A stretch of DNA of 64,000 nucleotides from Alentia gelatinosa (taxonomy: Eukaryota; Annelida; Polychaeta; Phyllodocida; Polynoidae): assembly GCA_950022655.1 (NCBI GenBank), contig OX465580.1, forward strand, positions 93,142,797 to 93,206,796, in the 5' to 3' direction. Shown here piece after piece: positions 1 to 13,270 of this stretch. Positions within the stretch are counted from its first letter, which is position 1; each line of letters begins with the position of its first letter. Both the position numbers and the translations under genes were made by a program. Below the pieces are notes generated by a model, which saw only the letters and a program-made list of their open reading frames with translations, ran no database searches and had not been told where the DNA came from.

Positions 1-1008
1 TGCAGTTTGTAGGAGTCTATTTTTATCTCTAATTGCCTCTATCTCTTCTAACGTAATCCATGGTTGGTTTCTATCAATGATGGTAAACTTTCTGACTTTA
101 CAGTCAAGATCAAGATACTCATTTATTTTTCTTAGAATAATATTCCATTTCTCTTCACTACTGTTTGAGTTGTAGAAGGTAGTCCAGTCAGACTCCTGTA
201 AAAACGTAGCAAGTTTGTGCCTAGTGTATTTCAAGTAAGATCTCCCTTCAATGATTTTCTGTTTTTTTAGAATTTGGTGCTTTTTAATTATCAAGAATAT
301 GGTCTGGTGATCACTATATGCCTGTTCTAAAACACCTGCTAGGCTTACATCTTCAGAGTTTGTAAAAACAAGATCAATTATAGAACTGTTCTGGCTATAC
401 CTGGTGATGTCTTTTATATATTGTATAAAACTTATTTGTTTTAATTCAAGTAAAAAATCTGTGGTTTCAGGCGTTTGATCTAAAACATTTAGATTAAAAT
501 CTCCGATAGCAATTATTTCTTTATGGCTGTCATCAGCAATGTCCATAAGTAGGTCAGATAGTTTTTGTCTAAATACTAGAGCATTGCTGCGGATAGGTCT
601 ATATATATTAACTAACACAATGTCTCTCGCGTTTGAACGCTTCAAATTTATAACTTGAACTTCTATATTACGTGTACTTTGATTTAAGTGGGCATAGTAA
701 TTGGTGTCGTGTTTAATGTTGTTTTTAATATATACTCCGAGTCCCCCACCAATTTTAGGCCTATCATCAGTGTCATTTTGTTTCCACTGTCTGTCCATCC
801 TATAAAATACATAACCCGGTAGCTGGTACTCACTTACCAAGTCTCTCTCAGTTAACCATGTCTCAGACATACTAATGACATCCCAGTGTTGATTATCATT
901 TTCTAGAAGCAACATGTCATATTTCGCCCTAAGGCTACACAGGTTAGAGTGACAGATTTTCATACCTTTGTTCAACTTGAGTTCATTTAATTTGTGTAAA
1001 TGTGTCAT
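1..1008 (-). CDS. LINE (non-LTR retrotransposon) ORF2, endonuclease domain, 3' part cut by window
   Basis: Reading the minus strand from an ATG at 1008 gives 336 uninterrupted codons that run off the left edge. The protein is an apurinic-type (EEP fold) endonuclease of a non-LTR retrotransposon, which nicks target DNA to prime reverse transcription. Visible motifs are a 'CSLRAKYD' start, SETWL near residues 48-52 (catalytic Glu), 'GGGLGVYIK', 'VNIYRP', GDFNLN near 168-174 (catalytic Asp/Asn), 'IIDLVFTN', and SDH near 232-234 (catalytic Asp-His). About 100 residues of linker follow, and the reverse transcriptase should lie left of the window. A TGA lies four codons upstream in frame, so the ATG is either the true ORF2 start or the limit of a 5'-truncated copy. 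No ORF1 is recognisable upstream. The frame has no stop, so this copy is young compared with the other LINE pieces here. The style is CR1/Jockey-like, but the clade is not certain. Confidence 0.93.
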   Translation of the reverse strand, partial: MTHLHKLNELKLNKGMKICHSNLCSLRAKYDMLLLENDNQHWDVISMSETWLTERDLVSEYQLPGYVFYRMDRQWKQNDTDDRPKIGGGLGVYIKNNIKHDTNYYAHLNQSTRNIEVQVINLKRSNARDIVLVNIYRPIRSNALVFRQKLSDLLMDIADDSHKEIIAIGDFNLNVLDQTPETTDFLLELKQISFIQYIKDITRYSQNSSIIDLVFTNSEDVSLAGVLEQAYSDHQTIFLIIKKHQILKKQKIIEGRSYLKYTRHKLATFLQESDWTTFYNSNSSEEKWNIILRKINEYLDLDCKVRKFTIIDRNQPWITLEEIEAIRDKNRLLQTA

Positions 1009-1195
1009 AGTAGCGATAATTCAAAAGTTCATTTTGTCTACAATTAATACTAGAGGAGAGGGTTGCATCCCACATCAATTCTATACAGTATAACAGTTCA
1101 TCCAACAAAAACACCAAGGAAAGGTAACGGCTTAAGTTAACGTGAGCAAGTAACAAAAGAAAAGAAAGGTAACAAGAGCTGATTTCGGCCATAGA

Positions 1196-1380
1196 TTTGT
1201 CACCGTAAACTCTATATTCATTGGTCATCGTGATCTCTCTATTCTCTGGACAATATAGTTTCTATATTCACAAGTCACTGTACTCTATATGTACTGGTCA
1301 ATTTAGTATGAATATTAACTAGTTTCTATATTCAGTGGTCCCTCAGGTCAGTGGTCATTGTGGTTTCTGCGTTCACTCGG
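1196..1380. repeat. Degenerate tandem repeat
   Basis: The phrase 'CTATATTCA.TGGTCA..GTG' recurs about five times with variable spacing (roughly 23-40 bp) and many substitutions. It reads as an old, diverged minisatellite just upstream of the LINE endonuclease frame. Confidence 0.5.
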
Positions 1381-1584
1381 TACCTTCGCCTCTCTTCTTA
1401 CCGTTGGTCACTGATGTTGGCACAGCCCTGACTTAAAAAAATACTGGTGGTCTCTCTGACCTGCGGCTGTTCTCGGACCATTGTCACTAGCCACACCCCT
1501 TGCGCCTCAATCCCGTGGCCAGCTAAGCCATCGCCGACAAATTACCTTCAGATTGATCGTCGCACCGCGGGGCCCTGATGGTGG

Positions 1585-1725
1585 TTTGTAGGCTGAGCTT
1601 GGTAGGTGGGGCGAGGTCGATTGGGCTTGGTAGGCATCGCCTGGTGGGCAGGGCTTGGTTGCAGGGGTTTCTTAGGCAGGGCTCAGGAGGTGGGGCCTCG
1701 TAGGCGAGGTTTGGTAAACGGTAGT
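1585..1725. repeat. G-rich degenerate repeat
   Basis: 'GGGCTTGGTAGG' and close variants (GGCTTGGTTG, GGTTTGGTAA, GGTGGGGC) recur across about 140 bp. The period is irregular, so this may be an eroded tandem repeat. Confidence 0.4.
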
Positions 1726-3028
1726 AAGAGAAAACGTAGTTACTAAACCCGCAGGGATGACCGTTCGAGGTCATATGTACCATATTGAATACGTCCCGAT
1801 GCGGGAGGCGGAGGTACGTATTTATGGTATTATGGTGATTGGGTCTATACCTATTTTCTTTAGTTTATGTGATAATATAATGGGATTAACCGTGTCGAAC
1901 GCTTTGGTAAGGTCGACGCAAGTTGCGACAGTGAGCTCATTGTTGTTCATATTTGTTAGCAGGTCGTCTGTGAGATAGCAGTTGTTAGTACGGTAAAACG
2001 GTGTTTTCTGTGCTGAGTATCATGACACACAAGAAGAGACACATTAGGAGGTGTCTTGACTTGTTGTTGTAATGGTATATCATTGTCATGGATGTGGTTA
2101 CCTCTGATCTGGGAATAAAATCTCTTCTAAAGAGTGGTTCAGTGACTCAGTAAAATCATCAAAACCATCAATACAAGGTTTACAGCGTGAGCTACTCTTT
2201 GGAACGCTTTCGTTGTGTGTTAAACATTAGTTGATTAAATGCATGTACTTTGATTATACCATGTACCGAAACGTGAGCATGTTCCATTCATTACACGTAA
2301 TTAGATTTCAACATTGCTAAACAGGCCCCAGCAGGAATATTCATTATACCCATTGTAATCAATTTTATCAACATAGTTATAAATGAAAAGTAATCCAACC
2401 ATCAATGATGCTAACCTCAATCGTAGTACCATACACGTTATTCCATGATACCACCAGCCGTCAAGTGGCCAACGCACTTACTGGGTTAGTTTCTAACATT
2501 ATATATCAACATAAAAACAGCAATCGCGGAGCGATTATTAGTATTATAGCACAAATATACAGTAAAACAAACCTATCGCGTTGACCCAAACTGCATTATT
2601 CAGAGCAGGAAGGTGGCCATCTCCGATCACGAGATAGCGCACCTTGATTGTTCGGGTAATAATGTTGTGTGACGCAAATACATGGTGGGAAACTGATGTA
2701 ATTTACCGCTAATAAAGTGCATCTCCCTGTTCACCGCCACTAAATGGATTATTGCAGGTGGTTCATTGTGCATGCGCCGGGACATGCCGGGATGCTGGGA
2801 CTTCTAGTGAATAATGAAGTTCGATGCGCTATACAGAGCAAAAGACACCAGTTGTTCGCTTAGGAAAAAGCATCTCAAGTCTACACTGTGAACAGGGGAC
2901 TAGAGCGGACAAGCAGAGCGCGGGTAATTCTGTTTGTAAGCAGAGCGGCGAACACAGATTCGGACACAGGTTGGGGAACTGGGACTGCTCGAAAGTAACC
3001 AAGCAGGAACGGGATTCAATTACACACT

Positions 3029-3050
3029 GGGGGGGGGGGGGGGGGGGGGG
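3029..3050 (+). repeat. Poly-G tract, 22 bases
   Basis: An uninterrupted run of 22 G. It creates poly-Gly and poly-Pro in overlapping spurious frames. Its length is likely to vary between individuals and assemblies. Confidence 0.95.
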
Positions 3051-3444
3051 CATTTATATCCTAGATGGGAGACACAGAGAACGAGTGCAATGGCTAGATA
3101 CAGGAATTCCTGTATGATTTCATTTTCAAGGGAATATTCCACTTTTGAAATATTATATAAGAATAATAGAGTACCGCTAGAGAAAAAACCCCCAAAAAAC
3201 AAGAATAGGCTACTTATATGTTCAAAAATAGATAACTCTGGATCGATCACACTGAGAGAACAACATCAATGCGCGAAAATTATTTTTTATACTGCCACCA
3301 CTCAAAGAGAATCTAAACCATCCGTATATTTAGCGTGGCAGCGGACGAACCCTCATAACCTTCTCTCCAGGTAGGGAGATCAGAGAACTACAGTGCCACA
3401 GTTTTGTTTTCGACATGGCTAGCAATAAATCATAAGAGAAAAAG

Positions 3445-3576
3445 TACATCTCAGTATAGGTTTGTGTGAAACGTGGCGTTGGCTATCGCAACTACTGAGC
3501 AAAAAAAAAAAAATCCGATGAAACACACGGAAGTGTACGAGGGACGTTTTTATATAGCCCATACATCTCAGTATAG
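3445..3576. repeat. 15-bp perfect direct repeats flanking about 100 bp
   Basis: TACATCTCAGTATAG occurs at 3445-3459 and again at 3562-3576. The 102 bp between contain a run of 13 A. The repeats could be a target-site duplication around a short retroposed insert, or a local duplication. The A run is internal rather than at an end, which weakens the retroposon reading. Confidence 0.5.
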
Positions 3577-4384
3577 ACACACAAAAAAGAACAGGTCTGA
3601 TTTTTTTTTCTGTACACGAAGATCTCATTCTCGTGGCGCTTCACTCTTCACACATCTGGTCTGGCTAGGTCTGTCTCTATGTGGAGCTGAAACTCCAATT
3701 AGACCCTACAAAAACAGCTTTCTTTATATGGTAGATAAATGCGAAGAGTACGGCGGTGTCCATACATCAGGGCTGTGCGTCTGTGGATCTCACTGCTAGT
3801 GATGCTACAATCCAGTGGCTTCTTGGATACTTCATAAAGGCCGATTGACTTTCATGTGACTGAAGCTTAGAAAACCTAATAACAATGACATTACTTGTTT
3901 CATTTTTCATCTTCATCAAATCAATTTGTTATCTTTTCTATTGTGGTATACTTAAACACATTACAGATACGTTGTATACCTTGTATACTTCTACCCGCAA
4001 AAAAACTCGACGTCAGTTGAGAATAAACAATGGAGGACATAATGGTAACAAATGGTGTCCTCAGAGCTCCAGGAAATACACAGGAAAGCTGACCATAACC
4101 TTCGATCTCGACCCTTTTAACCATAGCCTGTCTGTGACACCGAGGGTGTGCGCATGGTCAAGGTCGACATCCGGGCCATTAAAAGGCTGTTGTGTGAGAA
4201 CCTTCATTCCAGGTGGCGCAAGGAGACTAACTTTTAGCCTGCCCGGAAGGCAGATCGATACTGAAAATCCACTTAAATCATATCTAATTAGTCTTTATGC
4301 ATAGATTAAAAATATTATAGTTAGATTGTATAAGAGATGGGAGCTTTCCGTCTTTCCAAATGAAATTACTTTTCTTTGTTTGTA

Positions 4385-5397
4385 ATAAAGATTTTTGTTT
4401 GTTTTAGAAGTGTGAATGGCTGAAACATTCGTCTAGGAGTTTTGACGATCTCCCATGTGTTCGTCTAACATACAGTGACGGACATACAAATACATATAAA
4501 GACATTACAACACATTCATTCACCACAATTACACAAACATAGCTGATATATCTACATAGTAAGTAAGGAATCCTTTATCTTGTCTTCGAACTCACATACA
4601 GAGCTTAACTTTTGCAACTCAGCGGGTAGTTCTTTACAGATACTATTTCCATGATACAGTGGACTATGCTTATATTTTTCTCTTTTTTTCTCTTTTTTTT
4701 TATTATAAAATTTCAATTGAACTTCTAGTCATAAGCGTTTCATTTTCATAACAGTTTCCAACATCCAAGGACCACCATTTAATGAAGCTTAACAAATGGC
4801 AATTGCGTCGATGTTGGAGTGTATGTATATTTTTCCAATACTTCAAAGTTGTGCAAGAGAGTTGCTGCCCTTTTCCAATAGCGATTCTAAGCCCCCTATT
4901 TACTCAAGTTTGTAGCCTTCACCCATTAGTTCAAAAGTAAGTCACTATATTCCAATACAGGGAGCAGCATTTGTTTCATTACGTTTAGCTTTGTATCTTG
5001 GTCTAGAAAATATGTTAGATCCCTGAATTTGAATAATTTTACTTTGAAATCCCTACTTATTTTACAGAAATGTTGCTTTAGCGAGAATTTACTATCTATT
5101 ATCAAACCCAGATATTTATACATCTTTACTGCATCTATCATTTCGTTCCTAATTCCTACCTTTAGAGTACTATTAAGATTCCTTCGGTTACTAACCCACA
5201 TTATTTTAGTTTTCTTATAGGTGATTCCTAATTTGTTTTTCTTTACCCATTTTCAGAATTTATCAATTCCTGCTCTAGTCTAGATTTCATTTCCTGCCTG
5301 TTATTACCATGTAACATTAAAACTTAATCATCTGCATAAAAACAGCCTTAAAATAATAACGGTCCAAGAACAGATCCTTGATTAAGTGAGCCTCATT
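4385..5397 (-). pseudogene. Broken LINE reverse transcriptase 3' end with 3' UTR
   Basis: On the minus strand this is the C-terminal part of a non-LTR reverse transcriptase, truncated at its 5' end. Reading from about 5390: QGSVLGPLLF (RT motif region), then the catalytic YADD at 5338-5327. In-frame stops lie beside both motifs. After a frameshift comes 'KWVKKNKLG..YKKTKIM', then a 91-codon frame (5201-4926) containing 'YKYLGLIIDSKFS' and 'LLPVLEYSDLLL'. Another frameshift gives 'NRGLRIAIGKG' and 'RRNCHLLSFIK', ending at 4703. A last frame, 'HSPLYHGNSICKELPAEL', ends at a TAG (4554-4552). The tail continues to an A-rich end near 4385. At least three frame breaks show it is dead. It belongs to the CR1/Jockey-like group by these motifs. 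Confidence 0.9.
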
Positions 5398-6413
5398 CAG
5401 GCCAATAAAACGGTGGTTTTAACCTCCCCAAAGACCGTCAGCCCCCTGCCATAGCTGACCCTGACATGTTTTCCAACTGTTCTCGGTCCCTGAGGCAACA
5501 ATGTCCACATAAGATTGTTTCCACTCTTCTTTCTGAACACCAGCTGGCATCCCTGGATTAAAGTCTCATATTCTTAAAGACTAGGAACAAATAGTACGTT
5601 CATTATTGATGAATGAGCGTGCAAAAAAGGATTTGTGTTTTATCAAATCTGGGGGTCATTTGCTGTAACCCACTTAGTAGAGCACCAATGACCCCAAAAT
5701 GTTGATAAACCTCGCCCCATGGAAAAATGATATAACAAAATGAAGCTCGAAACGTCCCCTGTTTGATTCAACTTCATGAGTGGTCATGATTTTTGTAATT
5801 TCTGTTTCCATGGCAACATAACATTTAAAAAAAAAATCACATCAGATACACTTTTTGGTCATAAATTTTTTGATTTTGCTTATTTTCTTTCCATGTTTGA
5901 TATGCCTAAAGGTCTCTATAAAGTGCATATATTATAATTAAAAACATTCAAAAATAGGATGATTTGTGTTGTCATAGCAACCAAATGCATGTTTTGAGAA
6001 AGGTCCCCAAATTGGAACGGGTATACTTAAAAGAACCTCAAAGAAGAAAGTGAGAGAAATGTTTGTGAAATGTCTGTTTATGTTTGTCATTGTTAACTGG
6101 GCAGTCATCGAAAACACTAAAACACTGATCCTCTGCACCCAGCCAAAATTACAGAGTTGACACGCAGATAGTGAGCGGATAGAGTTTGCAGGAGGCTGAA
6201 CGTCTCTATAACCTCTTCCATATACCGTGTAACCTAGGCACCGTGTCTGAGCGTGTCCCATGCTCAACGACTGGTTGTTGACATAGATAGGTTTTTAACA
6301 CTCCATGCTTATTACTCTAATATCTGTCATTTTTGCTATACATGCTGAACGGAGCTCAACAATAGACATCCGAGCGGTAGAAAATGAATCATACTGGCGA
6401 TATCTAATAATCA

Positions 6414-6440
6414 AATATGGCTTTTAAAAAAAGCCATATT
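6414..6440. repeat. Perfect 12-bp hairpin, 3-nt loop
   Basis: AATATGGCTTTT is followed by AAA and then its exact reverse complement AAAAGCCATATT. It may be the centre of a decayed palindromic element. Confidence 0.7.
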
Positions 6441-7284
6441 GTTCAGAGGACGACGGGTACAGTAAACCAAGGAGCTAGAGATCTCAATGCCATGTCACAT
6501 TAATTAGCATTCTTATCGCGGGACGGAAATTAGTCGATCTCATTTCGACCAGGAACTGTTTCGAGCACCAAGACAGTGACTTTTCATGTTTTCGTTTTCA
6601 TTGAATAAAAAGTCGTTTTCCTTGAATAATATTGAAGATAAAATTCTAAATTACCCAAGTCAACCAAAGGCCATGTTTCCAACACTGAACATGCCCACAT
6701 ATCCATGTAGAAATTGAAATCTTTCCCCCGATGCCTTGAAATCCTCACTCACTGAGCCCCCCCCTCATACCCTCAGCCCCTCACCGTTGCTGTTTTCAAG
6801 GTTCTCCCATCTCCCAGTCCCCTGTGAGCAGCAGTTCAATGGGACTCAAGGATTGAAAACAGACAATGGCTCTGATTGGTCAAAATTCAATCACAAGTTT
6901 TATTCAATGGTAGGCCTAACTTAACCCCACTTTGTGTGTAAAATATTATACATTTTGTAATTAATAAACCATTCAGTGTTTCATGATTAAAATTTCTGAA
7001 AAAGAGTCTCTTTTATATTTCTAAATTTGAATAATTAACTGCTGACACCGACCCATGTGGTGCTTGTTATGGAGGTCGCCATCTTGGATTAGCAGACAGA
7101 GGAACTGCAGACATGGCAATTCTCTAAAGATGGTATATAATCACAGTTTCAGCTGAATAATGTAGGTAATTATCACACATATCTTATCACACATATCTTG
7201 TAACTAATGAAGTGTTTTTATTGTTGAATTCACCATAATTTTCCACATAGAGACAGTGAGCGATAATAGGGGACGTTGAAAAAC

Positions 7285-7298
7285 GGGGGGGGGGGGGG
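7285..7298 (+). repeat. Poly-G tract, 14 bases
   Basis: Uninterrupted run of 14 G. Confidence 0.95.
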
Positions 7299-10200
7299 TC
7301 TTGTTGGCCTAGGAATCAGCGACTCCCATTCTCCCTGTATTGCCTTACAAATTATTTCAATGTTTTTTTCTGACTCCAACTGGCATCCCTGTGTAAGGGC
7401 TTTTTGTGTAGGATAATGGAAATTGTTAATGGGAATTGATAGGGTGGAAGGTGTGATGGAATATTAGAATCAAGGGAGTTAGAATCACAATGAGGGTATG
7501 CAACATTAGGAGCAGGTGTTAACGAGGAAGATAAAGTAATATGAGATAACAAGAAGGACAAACAGATGGGATTGGAAGAATACGAGAAAAATGGCAGGAC
7601 GTTACAATTATCCCTGTGTGGCAAGAGAGGAGTCCAACAAAATATTGTTACGACAAGGAAGAAAGCAGACAATGAACACATTTTGTAAATGTATCGTAAA
7701 AGATGAAGGGGAGTCGGTAGTTAAATATGAATGGATGATAGAATAAAACAGAAGACCCGAGGGAGTGGCTTTGAGAATCAGTGAAAGAACTGAGTATAAT
7801 AAGGGTGGATTGTGAGTGAAGATTCGTAATTGTAAGAACTTAATGTAGTGCTAGTGTCATTCGAAGTAGTGTAAAGAATTGTATGGTTCGCTACATATCT
7901 GATATTCCATCTTTTATAATGTCAAGAACTGTTGAATTTCCGATTATAAATGCACTTCACATTCATGGTATAGTCCACATACATCCGTTATCATTTGGTT
8001 AGGCTTTTGTATAAAGGGAGGATTATCCGAACATAAATACACGGTGAAACCATATCTATCCTATATTGTTTAATTGTGAACGTGGTCCTCAGAGGCGCAG
8101 GTATATGACATGTAAATATGCTGCGTTACCTGACAACAGAAAGAGCTGATAGATAGATGCTGCAAATAGATTTGCCAAAAGATCTAGTAGAGTAACAGTC
8201 CACACCCTTTGCAGTATTTCTTTTTAATAGAGCACAGCATTTATTTTCCAGTATACAGCATACAGTACATTGCATTATTTCCTTGTTGTCTTGTTCTCAT
8301 ATTTATCTGACTGTACACTCATTGCAGTCTCTTACACACATCTTTCGTCTTGCTCCCTTTTTTGATATTTCAACTTTATAATTACATGGTTACCTGGTAT
8401 ACCTCTACCCCTTACTGGACTACAACCTTCAGATCTTCCTATTCTAGATTGCCACCATTTTCCCAATTTACTACACTGCTGATTCTCCATATATTTATCA
8501 GTCATTCAATATTTGATTTTCAGGGATATTCTATCTGTTCTCCTTCCCTTTTGCAGTATTGTGTACACAAGCAGATATTGAATTCTGAATCTTAGAACAT
8601 TAAGTTTCATATAGAAGTGCGTGTAGCTTTACCTGATCTCTACCCCCTAAAACGTAATGGTTTGTCTGTTAAACATTCTAGGCTGATCTTTTGCGTCACG
8701 CATTTATCGTTAAATCTCAAGGGCCTCACGAAACCAGATATTATCTAGGCGCCATGCAGTGTTTTACTTGGTATCTGCGTGCTGATTTTCTGTGGTGATA
8801 GAAATGCAACGTTTAAAGGACATATTGCCACTGGCTATTGTTTCCTAGTTTGGAGTTTTATGAAGTTCCATGCTGAACAAAAGATCTCGTTTCAGAAAAA
8901 GAAGTATTATCGAAAATAGATAATCACATTATAACCTACATCATTTCTCTGCGATTTCGCCTTGAATGATCCGTTACTAATGAAGCCGCATAGAAATGAA
9001 ATATTGGTTCTTTGACCCGTCAGCCAGACTGCAAGCTGTTCCATTCCCCATTCCATGCACTTGACTATTTGAAAAGTGATGTATGCATAAAAGTTAGAAA
9101 TTAGCAAAAGAGAAGAGAAAAATGACCTGAAAGCTGAAATCCCTGGAAAAATGGCAAAGGAAGATCGATTTAGTAAGAGTTTAGCGGATTTCTGTGTAAC
9201 TAACTTTGTGAATCAAACGTATATTTCATGACATGCTAATATTCCTGGCTCAGCACCGAAACTGTGTATATGGTGGTATATGAGACTTATATTTAAAGCT
9301 AGACTGTTTGTTGATAGAATAGTTAGGGGCCGGGACGAATATTACTGAATAGTCATCCGTATATCTATAGTCTACGTTGAATTTGAATTAAAATGTCAGA
9401 AGATACTTCATACGGAAATGATCGTCAGTTAATCATATTCCCCTGTATACGGTCTGCTACTGTATAAAGGGTTTCTTACATAACATGAAATAATAAATCA
9501 TGGGACATGGGGCTATTTTCTGTCGACTTGGGTGATTCTAAAAGATGTAATGTTTAAATTTCATTGAAGTATACTCGGCCATGAATAAGGCATGAACGCC
9601 AGTACTCTGGGTCAGCCCATCTAAACCACTTATGGTCTATACAATTATATCTTCTTGAGCAGAATGATGTATGACTGAACAAGCAGAAGTGATGCTTGTA
9701 TACAATAAATATGATTCGTGGGTGCCTTTCCTTTATTGCCTTATTTGTTATTTTTTTGCATCTCGAAAACCTATACTCGAAGGTCCAATTTCCAAAATAC
9801 ACCTATATCAAATCATTTAAGATGTAGGATATTGTATCCATATTTTGTTTGACTACATAATTGATTTAATAACATGTATATCTAAATTTAAGAACTGCCT
9901 GCAGTAGTATACATGTGAATGGATTTCAACCAAAGGCTGTCTATATTTTGAAACGAGAAGGGCTAGTCAAACACGTATACATGTTAGTTATACTTCCCAA
10001 ATATTTCAATCTATCATCTTATATTCCGAATTCAGCAAGGAACACATGATCTAAAACAGACGACATTGAAACATCGCTGGTTACTGTTGGGTCCTACAAA
10101 ACACAGGGATATCCCAAATGGGAGAAGTCTAAACATCTGCCTGTAACCAGCAATCATTCAGACTCCCCTTGGCTCCTTTAGGAGGGCTTTACGTTGTTGA

Positions 10201-10539
10201 TGGGCATTAATGGGCTCAGCTGTCACAATCAATGGCTTCCCTCCTGCGTTCAAAAGATAAATTCAACTCAAAATAATAACTCGCTGAGAAGTGGCTTTTC
10301 CAGTTTCGAAAATTAAAACTAAGCCATCAGAATCGCAATATAGTTTCGTTCATTTGTGCTTGGAGACTACCACAACTATAATTCAAACTACCACAAGAGG
10401 AAGACCACTTGCGTTTCCGTAGATCCTCTTTGTAAATAATGAATTTGTCCATTGTACTGTATGCTCAAACTAAGCTCGTTCTCTCAGCCTAAAACGGTTG
10501 AAAAACACACCGGCGAAAGGTTTCGTGCATCCTTCAACT

Positions 10540-10893
10540 CTCGCTGTAGGCCACGCGAGCGGCTGCATGCGCATCATTTGATTCTGCTACTCATGGTGTA
10601 GAGAGGCTCGAGGCAGGTCCGACGTAAATTGATCCAGATAAGGTTATTACTACACACTGGTGTCGTATACCTACATCCATCGTCCGCCATCACATCCACC
10701 CACCCCACCTACGTGACCGCGCCTGCGCTGTCGTGAGCAACTCAGGCTCCGATATGAGCGCTCGTTTTTTATCGATGGTCTCGTGCCGACCACCGATATT
10801 GCCCCCATAGCGACCAAGGGGCGCGTTGTCTGGCTGGCCCGTCCTCCCTCATTCTCTCTAGCATTTGTCAGGCGTTGTGGAGGGGGGGGGGGG
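10540..10893. promoter_or_regulatory. CpG-rich patch
   Basis: CpG density is clearly above the surrounding AT-rich DNA. An NRF1-like GCATGCGCA lies at 10565-10573, and the patch ends in a run of 12 G at 10882-10893. It could be an unmethylated promoter or enhancer. I see no linked exon, so this is a composition call only. Confidence 0.35.
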
Positions 10894-13252
10894 AGGTTAG
10901 CGTGTATGTATGTGCGTGTAGGAGGGTCTTGTGTGTGTGGTCGTATGGGTATGGCAAGGGAAAGGTCATTTTTCACTTTCAACCACCTTGCTATGGTGAC
11001 CCATACGTGGGAGGTTATCGCTCTTTAAAAAGTTAGGACATTATTCCGCCACTCAATTAGCGTGCCATTCTACGCTGTCCCTGGGCTCTCTCCCGACTGA
11101 TATCGTGGGAACAATTTCGTCGCAGTTAGTTGTAGCTTTATGAGAGCACGAGAGTTTGGTTAGTGGACACTATGGTGGACACTGCACTTGATGGATATAT
11201 GTTCGTAAATGTGGTAGGAAACATGTTCAAGTGGATGTCTACAGACTACCTATAAAACAAAATCAGATGAGATTTTTTACCATGGAGAACGAACCTGCTA
11301 CTATTCGCGCTGATCAAATCATTCATTGTATGCATATCTGAACCATCGATCTCAGAGTCAGTGGCCACCTCTTGTGGAGGTCCATCAAAGGCCCAATGCT
11401 TTCGGAAGGATAGCGGTATATCATCAAGTTAAGAGTAGCCGTCATACCTTCATCAGTGTTCAACAACCTATTTCAACATGCATGTCGACAGTGTCGGTGT
11501 TGAGTTGATGATCGTTTGTGATATAACATCTGAAACTTTTAACTAGTTTCTATCCTTAACTTTAGTTTATCACCAATGACCTCTTTTGAACTGACCGAAC
11601 ACTGCTGTTTTCCTGGTGCTTTATCCGCTTCCTTCTCCGCCTTCCGACACCAGGCACAGAAGAGCTCCTACAAGAACCAGTGTCTGCCTGTGGTGGCAGG
11701 GGCGGAAATTACCTAGGCAAATGTCCGGATGTAAGGGATCTCCGAGGAGACCTCTGGCTATGGCACGGGCACGTGCTATCAGGTTGGGTAGTTTCTGTAC
11801 GTGTGTGACTGGGAGGAAATCATGGGACGGTCCCCAGGCAGACAAGGGGATAACAAGAAAAGGAGTCATATAGTGTCTTCTTAGCTTCTCTTTACACAAG
11901 ATAATAATGCTATTTCTAAAGCCCGGTAAAGATCGAGATGGTCATTTTGGAGGGAAGGAGGTTTGTTAATATTGTTTTTCTTTTTTATGGGTAGGCTTCC
12001 TGGAGTCTACTGAGAATAGGGCTGCTATGCACCATTCGTAGTATACTCCAGTATAAATGAAAAGCTAGAAAGTTAATATATATAGGAAAAGAACTTATAA
12101 GTGGAGCTTGTATCAGGTTCTTACTCAAAATTCCTAATCAAAATAACACTGTGGAATATTCATGACAGCAACGAGTCAAATAAAAACACAGAGATGGTAC
12201 CTTCAAGTCGAAACACGTACCCCGAATATACCTGGGAGCAATTAGCATCCGAGCGCACAATTTAACCTGACGACCAGAAAATAGTTCCCTAGTTGCAGAC
12301 GGAAAATGGAGGATGTACGACTACACGAACGGAGAAAGAAATAGAAGAATTGTGCGAATTTGTCTTTGAGCCCTAAAGATACCCCTAGATTTCCTGTTAG
12401 GTTCAGCCTAGGTACGGCCGAATTAGAAAGTAAAACAGAACGATCAATTAGTGTCGTAGGTTTGCCTGATGTGTCTTTTTTTCGACATTTATATCCCTAA
12501 ACCAAGCGTCATTGGCTAATAATCTTCTTCTGAGAACAGAGACATGGAAAGTACCAATGTTATGTACATGTATAAATAATGTTGTTATCCGATCATGGGA
12601 CGCTACAAAATACAACAAAAGAGAATTGCGTGGAAGGAAATAGCCAGCAAGTCACTGCTTCGAGCCCCTAACACTTTTCAGCCAATACGACCTAACGGAA
12701 GTAACATCCTTTTTTTCGTTTTTTCGTGCCCTTCTCCAGTTACGGAAGCATAGACAGATGTTCCTCTTGAAGTCATTACATGTAAAATGTGGAACAATAG
12801 TTTCTATTTCACAAAGGCTTTTATCTGGTAATACAATACTGGCATCTTTCCAAAACAAAACAGATATGTTTTAGATTTCAAATGTAACAGATCTCTAGAT
12901 TTGTGATAAACATATCATTATCAACATAATATCAAAGAAACATGTGACGAGTCTGGACGGCAATGAAGAATGAGAGAATGACACATTACAGAAAATAACT
13001 CAAATCTTTTGGCTCTCCACGAGATTATTTTGTAAATTACGCAACTGTTGATGCGGTTGCATCAGCAATTGTTGAATAGACATTGAGGTTGTGAATTACA
13101 TTAGTCATAGTACGATTCAGATGATGGGAATTATTGAGCTCAAATTTTAGTATTATAGTAGGTAATGTTTGTGTTCTACCAGAAGTACCATTAATTTTGA
13201 TCTCGTCTCTTCGTTGCATTCATCGCAAATGTTTAATAATAAAGGTAAACAT

Positions 13253-13270
13253 TTATATATATATATATAT
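13253..13270. repeat. TA microsatellite
   Basis: About nine TA units. Confidence 0.85.

Larger units (their letters stand above)
1009..4384. other. Gene-free stretch with degenerate repeats
   Basis: I see no supported gene. The stretch holds two degenerate tandem repeats, a long G homopolymer, a direct-repeat pair and an NRF1-like GCATGCGCC at 2770-2778. A 139-codon plus-strand frame at 3885-4304 has no recognisable domain and could be chance. Confidence 0.6.
5398..10539. other. Gene-free AT-rich stretch
   Basis: No exon or RNA gene could be supported. Small items are a perfect hairpin (6414-6440), a YY1-like CGCCATCTTGG at 7077-7087 and a run of 14 G at 7285-7298. There is also a strand-asymmetric purine-rich segment at about 7400-7680, which produces a 109-codon minus-strand shadow frame. 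Confidence 0.6.

Noticed and set aside
2824..3250. Frames with poly-Gly or poly-Pro runs
   Set aside because: They are translations of the 22-base G homopolymer.
3885..4304. 139-codon plus-strand frame
   Set aside because: A hydrophobic start but no domain or known family. It lies beside a LINE 3' end and has no supporting context.
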